From the NCBI GenBank assembly GCA_028551475.1, contig CM052356.1, positions 23,959,884-24,023,883 of the forward strand: 64,000 nt of DNA. Direction: 5' to 3'. A model generated the notes under the pieces. That model had not been told where the DNA came from. It saw only the letters and a list, made by a program, of their open reading frames with translations, and searched no databases. Within the stretch, counting starts at the first letter, position 1. Each line of letters begins with the position of its first letter. A program made the translations under genes and the position numbers. Positions 11,900-22,103 of this stretch are shown here, one piece after another. Source of the DNA: Casuarina equisetifolia (lineage: Eukaryota > Streptophyta > Magnoliopsida > Fagales > Casuarinaceae).

Positions 11900-14800
11900 T
11901 TATGCCTCAACTGTAGTAAGGAAGGATTGAATCCCAAAGACAATGAGAAGAACTCCACCTGAAATTGTAACCTGCAAAAAGTATGTACATATATGTTTCA
12001 GAACTTACAAATTGCTTGCCACAACCATGGCCATAATGTGAAACGATAAGCACGTTCAAGTTCCCAGATTACCATTTTCTCAGATATTTGAGATGCCAAG
12101 CTCTTTCCACCAAGGACTGATGCAGTAGTACACAATGCTTGTCCTCTAAGGAAAGTAAACACTGTCACTTAGATTACGACAAATAAATGCACAGATTTGA
12201 ATCCCCCGTACGGCGAGCCATTACGAAACAGCCCAATTAAGAGGTTAAGTGTAAGCATACAAGATCTAGAATATGATCCTCTCTTTGCTGGAGAAAATTG
12301 TAAGCAAATACTAGCAAAGAGGAATCTAAAAACACATCCACTCATGTTCATGTTACTTTATCCTAAACACAGACATTTTTCTTTAAAATGTCCATGGGGT
12401 ATCATACCATAATAAAGTATACATATCTCTTGATAAAATATGGTCAATCTACTAAAGATTTTAGAAATTTTACACTACATATTTATTGAGACCTTCTGTC
12501 TACTGGACATATTAAACAGTTTACCTTGGTGTAAAATCTTATTCGAAAATATTCCAGTTTATGAGAAATTCAAGCATTTGACACAAGAAAATGGAGAAAA
12601 AAAAATGGGACATTGCACAATTTTCAGATATCTCAGATCACATGTCCGGATCTTCTATCTGTACACACACGAATATGAATGCAAAAACACAGCAAATTAC
12701 ATGGTTAGATATGATAGATACATCGACATATAGATAGGCATGACTTACACAATTCCACCAAGAACAACACCAAATGTGTTCTCGTCTGCTGCCAAACCTA
12801 TCGTAGCTAGCTGGAAAAATAGTTAAGCTGGTTACTGTTGATTTAAGTAAAGATGATTCCCTGACAAACACAGACAACATGCTTTCGTTGGATAATGCTT
12901 ACTTGACTCTTGTCACCCCATTCACCGAAAAAAAAAATAGAAAATGCCTGCAGTATAAGCATATTGAAACAGGTAAGGCATTCGTTAACCATGATGAATT
13001 TTAAATTTAATAATCCACACAAGTATAACCTTTAAAAAGACTGGCGATAAGAATTGTGCAAGAAATGGCTGTTTCTGCTTTTTCTCATCATCATCATTCT
13101 GCGAGGAAAGACAACAAAAAGTTATAGCTTGCTCAAAAGCATGATATAATGAACGAATCAATCACTGCAATAACGAAAGTAAGATGACTCAAGACACGAT
13201 GAATGTGTAAAGAGTACAGATTCTTCAGTACATTTTAACACATTCCTAACTTCTTTTACCAAAATGAAAACAGATAGCAGTGGTCACTAGAAACGAAACA
13301 CAGGGAAGCAAGAGAGGGAAGATCTTTTTAGTGAAATGCCAAGGTAGTAATATGCATTACCTTTCTACTCTTTTTGGTCGTTGCTGCATCAGCCTTCAAA
13401 TCAGCGTCCTAATCAAACCATAAAGGTAAAGTCAATAAAGGCCTCAAGTCAAATATTAGGCACCATTAACAGAAGAAAACCAACCAATTTTGCTTTGGCT
13501 TCTGCCAATTCATCCTCCTCCCTGAGGCGATCAAGGATTCAGCATCAGTATAAATCTTTTACTAGACCATTTATTCACGCAAAAAAGCATCAAACAGGAG
13601 CACGAACATAAGAACGAAATCTTTACCCTTCCTCAGTAAATCCGTCCCATAAAGATCGTAGTCCAAAACCAAAGAACAACATTGTTGTTATATGATGAGT
13701 CCAGTTACGAGGGATCTGCACAATTTAAGATCACCAAACTTCCAACTCTTCATTGAAACAAAAAAGTGACACAAGTATCACTTTGCTTGAAATGATACAC
13801 TTCCTAGATCACATGCTACAAATTGGTAAAAGAATTAAATTCAAAGCACCAAGAAACTCAATAAGAAAAATTTTAGATTGAAATCATTTGCATATATCTG
13901 GAATTTTCGAATTAGTTTTCAAAGTCAAATGTCAGATTTAGAACATTGTTTTGTAGGATCAACGTTTCTGCAAGCATAAAATATGATGAAAACCCACAAG
14001 GACAAGCAATTTTTACAAAGACAGGATCCTGACCAGATTTGGAGCTGCCCAACCAACAAGAGAAGAAACAATAGTCATCACCTACAAAACAAAAAATGTT
14101 TCCAGCACCGTAAGGCCTTAAAAGTTCGTTAAAAATCAGAACTAAAACCAAATAAAAATAAAAGAAAAAGATGCAAGGAAAAAAACTTACAACCGAAGCT
14201 GAGAGGCAACCGAGCAAAACAAGTCGCCTAGGATGACGCATAGCCAGGATCTTCAAACACATCATCACCATGTTAGAAGAAGTAAAGCTTATGGTCGCAT
14301 AAATTATGCTGAAGGAACATAAAGTCTGCATTTTGATTTTCACTCAAAGTACCTTACCAAAAGAAATTCAACGAAAACTCTATGCACGCAAAAGACTGAC
14401 CCAAGAACTTACCCAAACAAGGAAGAAATTAAACACTTTACAAACCTCAACGTCAAAATCTAATGCAGTTTAAACCCTTTAACATCATACATATTCGGAA
14501 ATGAAACATATTCTAATTTTTCTGCATTTGTTCATTTGTGAACGGTTAAATAAAATGCATAATGACAAGTATGGCATTGATGCAAGCAAATGGCAAGTAA
14601 AATGAGCTGCAGAATCACAAGACATCACCTCGTTATACAACTTTGTACGTGAATAAAGCCACCATGAGAAGTTGTTTCCAGGTTAAGTGTCAACCGAAAA
14701 AGGAAAATTGATAAATTAAGATTGAGATTTATCCTCCAGCCATCACAGGCACTGTGCCCCATTGAGTTCAGTCACCAGTCAGGAGTACTAAGCTCCATAG

Positions 14801-15309
14801 GGTACTTCTTCATAATTCATTCACTATAAGTCTCTTGCCAACTACTTACATTTGTTTTAATTAAAAAAATAAATATACAAAAAAAAAATTAATTATCTTC
14901 CTTTCCATGAACTAGTATATTGTTGCAATCTCAATATCCAAACAGAATCACTTAGAAAATCTTACAATAGTCGATGTAATCATATACGTGCCAAAAGCCA
15001 AAAATAACTTTCAAAATTTTGGAAGAATAATACAAGCGACTATATCATAAAAAGCAATCACAGAAAATAATAAACACAAAATGCAGCAAAGACACTAACC
15101 GCCGCGGCGAAAAAGGTGTTGTCGCCGATCTCGGAGAGCACAGTCATGGCAAGCGACTTGATAACACCCTATTTAGCCACAATAAAACAGGAAGAAAAAG
15201 AGAAACCTTATTTCCAAACAGTAATTAAAAGTCCGAGAAAAGATTAGAACAACTATATTGATGGATCCACATCGGTTAGAAGTCAATGAACCTGCACGAG
15301 AGTACTCAT
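11900..15309 (-). CDS. GDT1-like (UPF0016) cation transporter, copy A
   Basis: UPF0016/GDT1 proteins are small membrane Mn2+/Ca2+ exchangers of the secretory pathway (TMEM165 in animals, PML3-5 in plants). Twelve exons on the minus strand: 15292-15309, 15100-15168, 14191-14250, 14034-14081, 13627-13715, 13485-13521, 13361-13408, 13030-13098, 12903-12947, 12749-12810, 12073-12145 and 11900-11971. Total 690 nt, 229 aa, no breaks. The start MSTLVQ is an 18-nt exon like the MSSVLQ start of the Arabidopsis proteins. The second signature EWGDKSQ is intact, but the first reads EIGDNT instead of the family's E-x-G-D-K/R-T/S. The usual GLWSLWDGF reads GLRSLWDGF. A charged loop (DADLKADAATTKK) separates the two three-helix halves; the C terminus is QSFLTTVEA. 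A paralogue of 32745-36608, about 86% identical by eye. The open frame argues for function, but the motif change leaves transport activity uncertain. Confidence 0.9.
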
Positions 15310-15688
15310 TTTTGCTGTATTCCAGAGAAATAGCTGAAGAAAAAAATCAGAATGCAGAGAAATGTAAGCAGAAGTCTACGAGGTGTCCGGCCTTCTTCGA
15401 CTCTTTGATCTGGCACTCTTTCTTCCTCTCTAGCTCCGAGTTCAGCAGTGTCTTTGTCGTTTCCATATTCTCTTAATGGAAAAAAGAAAAAGTCCGTATC
15501 TATGCGTGTCTGCGCGAGATTGAATGAAAGCGAGCGAGAGAGGGACATCATAAATTGATTGCTGGTGTTTGGCGCGAACTTCGGAAAGCCGAAGGCCGCT
15601 TTCAGGACTTCACGTTGTTAGGCTCGGATTGGACTGGAGGCAATTTTCAAGTGACAGTAAGTACGATGATGCTTTAGTTTCGCGACAC

Positions 15689-15694
15689 CACGTG
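15689..15694. promoter_or_regulatory. G-box CACGTG upstream of GDT1 copy A
   Basis: Palindromic CACGTG about 380 bp upstream of the copy A start codon, within a stretch conserved with copy B (cgacaccacgtgc against cgacatcacgtgc). G-boxes bind plant bHLH and bZIP factors; use of this one is inferred from its conservation only. Confidence 0.45.
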
Positions 15695-15770
15695 CATGGA
15701 GACATCGCGTAGCTCGCCTCTGGTGTAGCGCCTGGGGTAAACCTGGGGGAGGCTCATGCGGTTCAGGTGC

Positions 15771-15961
15771 CGATTTGGTTTTGTTCCCACTTCATATTTT
15801 GCAAGCTTCAATCCGGTTGTTTCTCTTTGTTTCTTTCTGTGTTTAGATTTCAAGATTCACTGTTGAAAGAATTTAGTCATATGAGCACCGATGCAACTAG
15901 GCATATGTGGCCAGTGATCAAGAAACTAAAACGATTTAGCACCAAATGGTTCATCAACTGG
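15771..15961 (+). pseudogene. LHT relic: parts of exons 6 and 7
   Basis: Starts inside the LHT exon encoding [10 protein letters not shown] (here ccgatttggttttgttcccac...), keeps the following intron start (with gcaagc in place of the gtaagc donor), and continues through the exon encoding [19 protein letters not shown], ending at the same codon as 7196. No other LHT exons are found on either side. It matches the functional gene at about 6990-7196 and is a truncated duplicate, not a retrocopy, because the intron is present. Confidence 0.85.
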
Positions 15962-16049
15962 CCGGTCAGACCCAGTTTGATTCGAATCGATCCGTGGGGG
16001 TCACTTTCTAAGTGCCACGTTAATGGCCGCAGAGGGCCAATCGGAGTGG

Positions 16050-16378
16050 TGTTAGGACCAAGCATTAGAAGTGGCCACATGGCTTATAAGGGATGAAATA
16101 GAGTTTTTGTAGAAGGGCAAAATAGGCTTGGGCAATTGGGAAAGGGTAGATCAAGGGAAGAAGCTAGGTCGAGAACATCCATGAAAAAACCAATTGCTTT
16201 ACTCTTTTGTTATAATGTTTCCATAGTAGGTTTCCTTTAGCTATAATTGTTTAGACTTTCAACCTCAATGTGTAACTTAGCTGCATTTTTGTATTAGATA
16301 ATTTGAGTAATTAATCTAGTTGCCTACTTAGTTGATTATGCTATTGTTACCTACAATTTTACCTACGTTGTCCTAGTA
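16050..16378 (+). repeat. Left LTR of the gag-only element
   Basis: Shares the words gccacatggcttataaggg, taggtttccttt, ctataattgtttagactttc and cctacttagttgatt with the right LTR at 18466-18729 + 20342-20420. Confidence 0.8.
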
Positions 16379-18729
16379 GTGGTATTCGAAGCCACCGATT
16401 TGACACCCTGCACCCAAAACCCAAACCATGGCCAATCATGAACTCCGCTTGCAAATTGTGGAGAATCTCTTAGATTAAATATTTGCAATGCTGCAGTAGA
16501 TCATTCTAGGCACTAACCCTAGCCAAACCTCAGCCCATAGGACTCCCATTCCAGCCACCACCTTGCCTAGCAGCCCCCGAATGCCCCTTTGACTCATGAA
16601 TCCCCACCTCCACCATTTGCCACTCTTGATTTACTGGTTCCACCCTCACTTCTAGTCATAGTCAAGAGTTTCACGGAGCCCTAGTGCCCGTTGCCAGCCA
16701 TTGCCACCTAGCTGGTGTGTTCTCGACGGGCCTAACCAATTTATCACCATCAAAGAGGTTGACAGCACTGACTATTCCCCCTTAGCCCACACACTCTTGC
16801 CTAGCTCACAAGTTCTCTCGAGTTGCTCAACTTTGACCCAGAATTGCCCCCAACCATAGGGCTTTTTGGTCATTAAGGCGACCTTGACCTCTACTAGCTT
16901 AATCTGCTAACCAATGCAAGCTGCCCACCTTTCTTTCCCTCAGATCCACCTAAGTTTGAGTTAGGCCCACCTCTCCCACTTATGATTCATGCAGTCATCC
17001 CACCATCCTGCATTGTAGCAATTAGCCCCATGGCCCCCCAGTCACCCTTTGACACTGGACTACCTTCCATCGAGCTAGCACCTTCCTTCATCAAACTAGG
17101 AGTTCCACATTTGGGTCACTCACATGCCCCACACGACTAGCACACAGCATTTGCAGGCCTCCATGCGAGCCCCTTTTTGCTAGCTAGCCCAAGGTGGCTT
17201 AGGCCTAACCATAATTAGTCCTAAAGCTTACCAACTCACCCTATTACTTGGGGCCTACATGGCCTGCCACTACCTTGGGGCCTACATAGCCATTAGCTCC
17301 TTGGGACCTAGGCCCACACGAATAGCCAGTACAACCCACTCAACATGGCACACCAATTGGTTGGGAGCCCAATTTGTAACAAATGGGTTGGGGGCCCATT
17401 GACTTAGCTCTTCCACCAGAAATGACTCAAGGTTGCATGCTCAAGGCTCCACCAACATGGGTTCTATGCATATTGTTATTCATGATCAGTCAAGGGTAAG
17501 TCCTAATGGTAGTAGGCCCAGCCCTAAATTTTAACACAAATAACAATGGCACTTAAATGTAACCAAGTGATTTTGGATCTTGATTCCAGCAACCTAAATT
17601 TCCAAAATTTAAAAGGGGACAAACCTAAAGAATGAATTACTAGTTGTAACTTTTACTTTTACTTTCGCTTTCGCTTTAAACTCATGGATGAATATGAGAA
17701 GTTAGATTACGTTGTAGTTTATTTTAAAGAAAAGGTTATTGAATGGGTAAGAATTATTTGCAACATAAAGGATGGGTTAACTAGAGTCAATTCACATAGG
17801 ATGTTTGTGTTAAGTTTGCTAGCAAAGAATGGTGCAATGCCTTGGGGAGCTTTTTATCTATTTAGACAAACTTCCACAATAAAAGCTTATGTGCAAGAAT
17901 TTGATTGCTTGAGATATCAAGTCTTAGCTCAAAATCCTGGTTGGACAAAGGAAGGGTTTTTGATGGCCTTCCTAGTGGGGTTAAAGGATGAGGTGAAAGG
18001 TCCAGTATGGTTGTCATGCCTCCAAGATTTACAATAAACATTTAAACAAGTGTTGATGTTAGATAAGCTTATGTCATCCTAGGGTAAAAAAATGGATATA
18101 GCATTGATGACCATTAATTGCTCTCATGTAATCCAAAAGCAGAGGACAAATACAAAATGACCTCGTGAGGACAAACATTCCCCCATTAAACGCATCACGA
18201 AATCTCATATGCATGCTCCACATGAACAAGGCTTATGTTATTATTGTGATTAAAAATAAGGCAAAGGCCATGTTTGCAAGAAGAAACAATTGTTCTTACT
18301 AATTAAGGATTTGGTGGTGGATGTGTAGATGAACAGTGGCTTGGCATTAGTGCAACAACTTTGAGAAATTTAGGAAGAAGAGGTGTAGACCCATGCATAA
18401 ATTGGTAAAATTATTGGCCATGCATTTAACCCTTGAGGACAAGGGTTATTTGAAGCAGTGGGGATTGTTAGGATTGAGCATTAGAAATGGCCACATGGCT
18501 TATAAGGGGTGGCCACTTCTAATGGCTTATAGAACTTTTATAGAAAGGCAAAACATGCATGGGCAATTGGGAATGTGAAGATCAAGGAAAAAGCTAGTTC
18601 AAAAGCATACATAAGAAAACTAGTTATGTTACTTTTTTGTTGTAATGTTTTTGCAGTAGGTTTCCTTTGACTATAATTGTTTAGACTTTCTTACCTAATG
18701 TGTAACTTAGCTGCATCTTTGTATTAGAT

Positions 18730-20336
18730 TGTTGGATCCTATAGTAACCTAAGAGGGGGTGAATTAGGTTTCTCTTTAAAAATTTACTTCTAATTTATGT
18801 TCAATCACTTTTTGCAATCAAATAAAGCATTCAAAGATAATTAAACATAAAAGAGACAAGACACAAGTTTACACGGTGGTTCGACTCTTTTTCACCTACT
18901 TCCACCCTCTTTTCCTTCAACATAACTGGTTCAAATCCACTTTACTATAAAGTTAGGAGAAACTTTCGCCTACACTTTCCAACTCCTCCTCAAGGAATTA
19001 AACAATCCTTACACCAAGGATCACAATTATAATGTGTATCTCAACACACATTAACAAGTCAAGGTTTATCAAGCTTATTACAAATTTTGAACTAAGCTTC
19101 TGTAAGATATGCAATATAAGTTCAAAAGCTTCAAACAACTGCTAGAGGCTCAATATAGAATTAATGGACAAAAGTCCCAAATTCGTTCAAACCCTAGCAG
19201 AGTCTACTTGCAGAAAATCAACTTCAATAATAAAGTATATGAAGCACAAATTGATTCTCTAGTAAGCAAGTAATGAGCTTAGAAATTAGTTACCCAATGA
19301 AGATCAAAATCGTAGGTTTGGATGAGCTAGGATGAGTAATATGAGATGCTTCACAACTTGCTTTCTTTACTTATAATTTTTGAACCACTAACAATAGTGA
19401 TGTTAAACTTGCTTAAATACCTTCAAAGCAACTAACCTCTCACTTCAAAGAGTCGTTCTGACACTTTTGACCACCATCAAATCTTCTTCCCGTTGGAGCT
19501 CCTTATTTCCCTCTTCTTTGTCCATTTCGAGCTTAAGAGAGACAAAATATCATGGAAGAGGTTCTACCTTCGTTTATTTCAAAACCCCATCCAAAACGGT
19601 ACAATTTTGGTCCCAACTTAAAACTCTATAATTTGGGTTATATGGAACAAGTTTTGGGTCTCACTCAAATCTTCTTCAATTCTCTCCAATCTTGAATCAA
19701 TTCTTTGTAGGTTCTTCACAAATTGATAAAACATCTTCTTCCTAACAAAAACCCTTTGAAATCGTCTTCAGAAGCTCTCTAATCTGCTTCCAATTTCACT
19801 TTTGAGTAGTTAGGGCAAGAACTCGACGAGTTTCACCATTTCTTCAAATTGATCCTTTTTGGGCAATGAGTCTTTGATTTTTCTTTACAAAAATCTTTTT
19901 CTCTTCATTAGCTTTCCAACGAGCTATCATGCGCCTTGATCGGAGGTGAAATGGGCAGCCAAATCTACCAACGAAGTCACAGTGTCATCACAGGTCGAAT
20001 TCTAGGCCGTGGGTCACACATTCTGGACTAGGTCACGCACTAGGTCGCGTTATGGGCCTAGGTCACATTCTCTGGACTGGGTCACACCTCTCTGGACTGG
20101 GTCAGATTTTGGATTAGGCTCATACTAACCCAATTTCCTGCATACAATTTCAGCATTAATTTTTTTATAAAACCCATAAATAATTAAATATTAATTATAA
20201 TATTTTCATATTATAATTTTATTTAATTATCAATATATTTCAACAAAATGTTATAATATTATCATATTATAATATTCATTTTTCTTCATTATCAAAATGT
20301 TTATATATTCTAATATCATTAAAATATATTCCAACA
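18730..20336 (-). mobile_element. Solo LTR (1.6 kb) nested in the gag-only element
   Basis: Bounded by TGTTGGATCC (18730) and TATTCCAACA (to 20336) and flanked by a perfect 5-bp duplication tagat (18725-18729 and 20337-20341). Removing it restores the host LTR sequence gtattagataatttgag. No coding sequence. Its left end carries cctaagagggggtgaattagg, very like the same end of the Copia LTRs at 20948 and 27608, so it belongs to a related Copia lineage in the same (minus) orientation. Formed by LTR-LTR recombination of a once complete element. Confidence 0.85.
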
Positions 20337-20420
20337 TAGATAATTTGAGTAGTTAATCTAGTTGCCTACTTAGTTGATTGTGTTGTTATTACCTACAATT
20401 TAAGCTACCTTGTCCTAACA

Positions 20421-20947
20421 AGCCACCCCAATGGAAGATGAAGCAACCTAGGGTTTTCATGCTACTAGCACCCAGATCAATTGATCGAGGCATTCCACAG
20501 TTGGTGCCATCGGTCAATGACCACTAATACATGATATGTAAAGATGTGGTCTGGTTTTGGTCTAACCCGCCATATCTAAATAGACTTGATACAAACCTAT
20601 GAAAAATGTCAAAAAAGACAAAAAAAAATCATATTTTAGATTAAAAAATTCCAAACTACATATTTCAAAAATCATATATGAGTCCTTTAAAAAACCTAAG
20701 ATCTACATAGTTAGATCTAAAACATCAAATTTAAATAAATGAACAAAATTAGGAATTAGAAAACATACCAATCTTTGAATCCATAATGAAAATATATAGA
20801 ATAAAAACTAATCTTTTAGTTGGGATCTTATCATCTATTTTCACTCAAGTACATGACACAATAATGCTAAGGAAACGACTTATGAAACCCTAGATCTCTC
20901 TTTTCTTTATGATGTTATATATATAGAATTAGAATATATGACCTAAC
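20421..20947. other. Unassigned sequence left of the Copia element
   Basis: AT-rich sequence between the gag-only element and the Copia 3' LTR; its last 5 bases (ctaac, 20943-20947) are the Copia target-site duplication. No open frame or other structure noted. Confidence 0.5.
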
Positions 20948-22103
20948 TGAAAGGTCCCTAATTATCTAAGAAGGGGGTTGAATTAGGTAATAAAGGCTAC
21001 AAATTTTCTTTTTAGTTATTTCTTTTGTCTAATCACAGTTAATTAAAAGAAAATAAACAAACAAGTAAACAGCCAAGGAAAATAGCACAGGAGAATTTGG
21101 GAGGTGGTTCGGCCCACAAGTCGGCACCTAATCCACCCTGCTTTAGTTTCCCCACTAAAGCCCTCTCTCAAAAACGGCTATGAATAAGCCAAATTACAAG
21201 GGATTCTTAATCCCATTTAAACCCAGAATACAGAAATTTCTCTCCCCGAAATTTCCTATTCTATAGTTCTTACAATATCAAATATAATATCAATTAAACA
21301 CAAGATGTATGATTTCAAAGAAAGTCCTAAATCACAGTTTTTGAATAATAAGCTCTAAATCGAATTACACTTGGACAAATTATCAAATGAAGATCATAGT
21401 GTAAAATCAATGCAATAGAACTCAATACAAGCAAGTATGAAACAAAATCACCGAGTAATCAGAGTGGCGTGATTTAGAATTCGTGATGCACTGCTTGATG
21501 TAGCTTTTGCGAAAGGTCCCTTTGAAATCAATTGAAGCAAATCCTTTATAGATGAATCCTTAAGCTTTTCCCAAAATTTCTTGTCAATCCAACGGCTAGA
21601 TTGCAAGATTTTAGCCATTAACTTCTCTAGGGTTTCCTCGGAATGGAAGGCAAATAGGAGAGAAGAGATTTGCGCTTTAATTGGAACTTTCGAGTCTTTA
21701 TGAAACGACGTCATTTCCTTTAATGGTCCAACTTGAATATAATGCGGTCTCTTGTGCTGGAACGTGTTCACTCCTGACTTTTGCTGATGTAATATGTGGC
21801 GATTCTTTTGCCATACACTTGTCATGACTTATCCGTAATTGTTATACCAACCATATGCTATTGCTTACCATAATTAATTCCAACAATATTTGAATGGTTA
21901 TAGCTATAAATGTAAAATTCAAATGACATTAACTCTCATAAATATTCCTTTATGATATGCAAATCAAATCAATCATAAGGAAATATTTTAGTTATATTCA
22001 AATCAAATTGTAATTCAATTTAGAATAAAACATTTATAGAACAAATCAAATAAAGAAACAAATTTAAAAGTTTTACATTTATTAAAACCAAATTTTCCCA
22101 ACA
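20948..22103 (-). repeat. Copia 3' LTR
   Basis: 1156 bp; in element orientation it starts TGTTGGGAAA and ends GGGACCTTTCA. Directly preceded by the polypurine tract (plus strand ttctcccccttttttatg from 22104). Confidence 0.95.

Larger units (their letters stand above)
8421..15745. repeat. Tandem-duplicated block, copy A
   Basis: This block is collinear with 28955-37065. Similarity starts near the shared words 'aaaaggactaaagaac' / 'aaaagggactaaagaac', continues through a non-coding stretch and the whole GDT1 gene, and ends about 430 bp upstream of the GDT1 start (shared promoter segment with the G-box). The copies differ by many substitutions and indels, so the duplication is old; the coding exons remain much more alike than the introns. 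Copy A carries a TRIM insertion (8715-9078) that is absent from copy B. Confidence 0.85.
16050..20420 (+). mobile_element. Non-autonomous gag-only LTR element (TR-GAG-like)
   Basis: Left LTR 16050-16378 (329 bp, TGTTAGGA...TCCTAGTA), right LTR starting at 18466 and ending at 20420 (...TCCTAACA), the latter split by a 1.6-kb solo LTR. After the left LTR comes gtggtattcgaagcc, a plausible tRNA primer site; before the right LTR, a purine-rich aagcagtgggga. The internal part is about 2.1 kb. Near 17.7-18.0 kb it encodes a Ty3/gypsy-style gag segment (WGAFYLFRQTSTIKAYVQEF...) and further on a CCHC-like zinc knuckle; no protease, RT or integrase is seen. It is degenerate. No matching target-site duplication was found. 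A fossil that presumably depended on a full gypsy element. Confidence 0.65.

Noticed and set aside
13912-14343. 143-codon minus-strand frame in GDT1 copy A
   Set aside because: Read-through of exons 3 and 4 and their introns; the real exons within it are accounted for.
18721-20341. Possibility that the 1.6-kb nested piece is a DNA transposon
   Set aside because: TG...CA ends, a 5-bp target duplication and the Copia-like U5 block fit a solo LTR; no long terminal inverted repeat.
21448-21825. 125-codon minus-strand frame, seen again at 28107-28484
   Set aside because: Lies in the two Copia LTRs; its repetition is explained by LTR identity, and no known element protein is encoded there.
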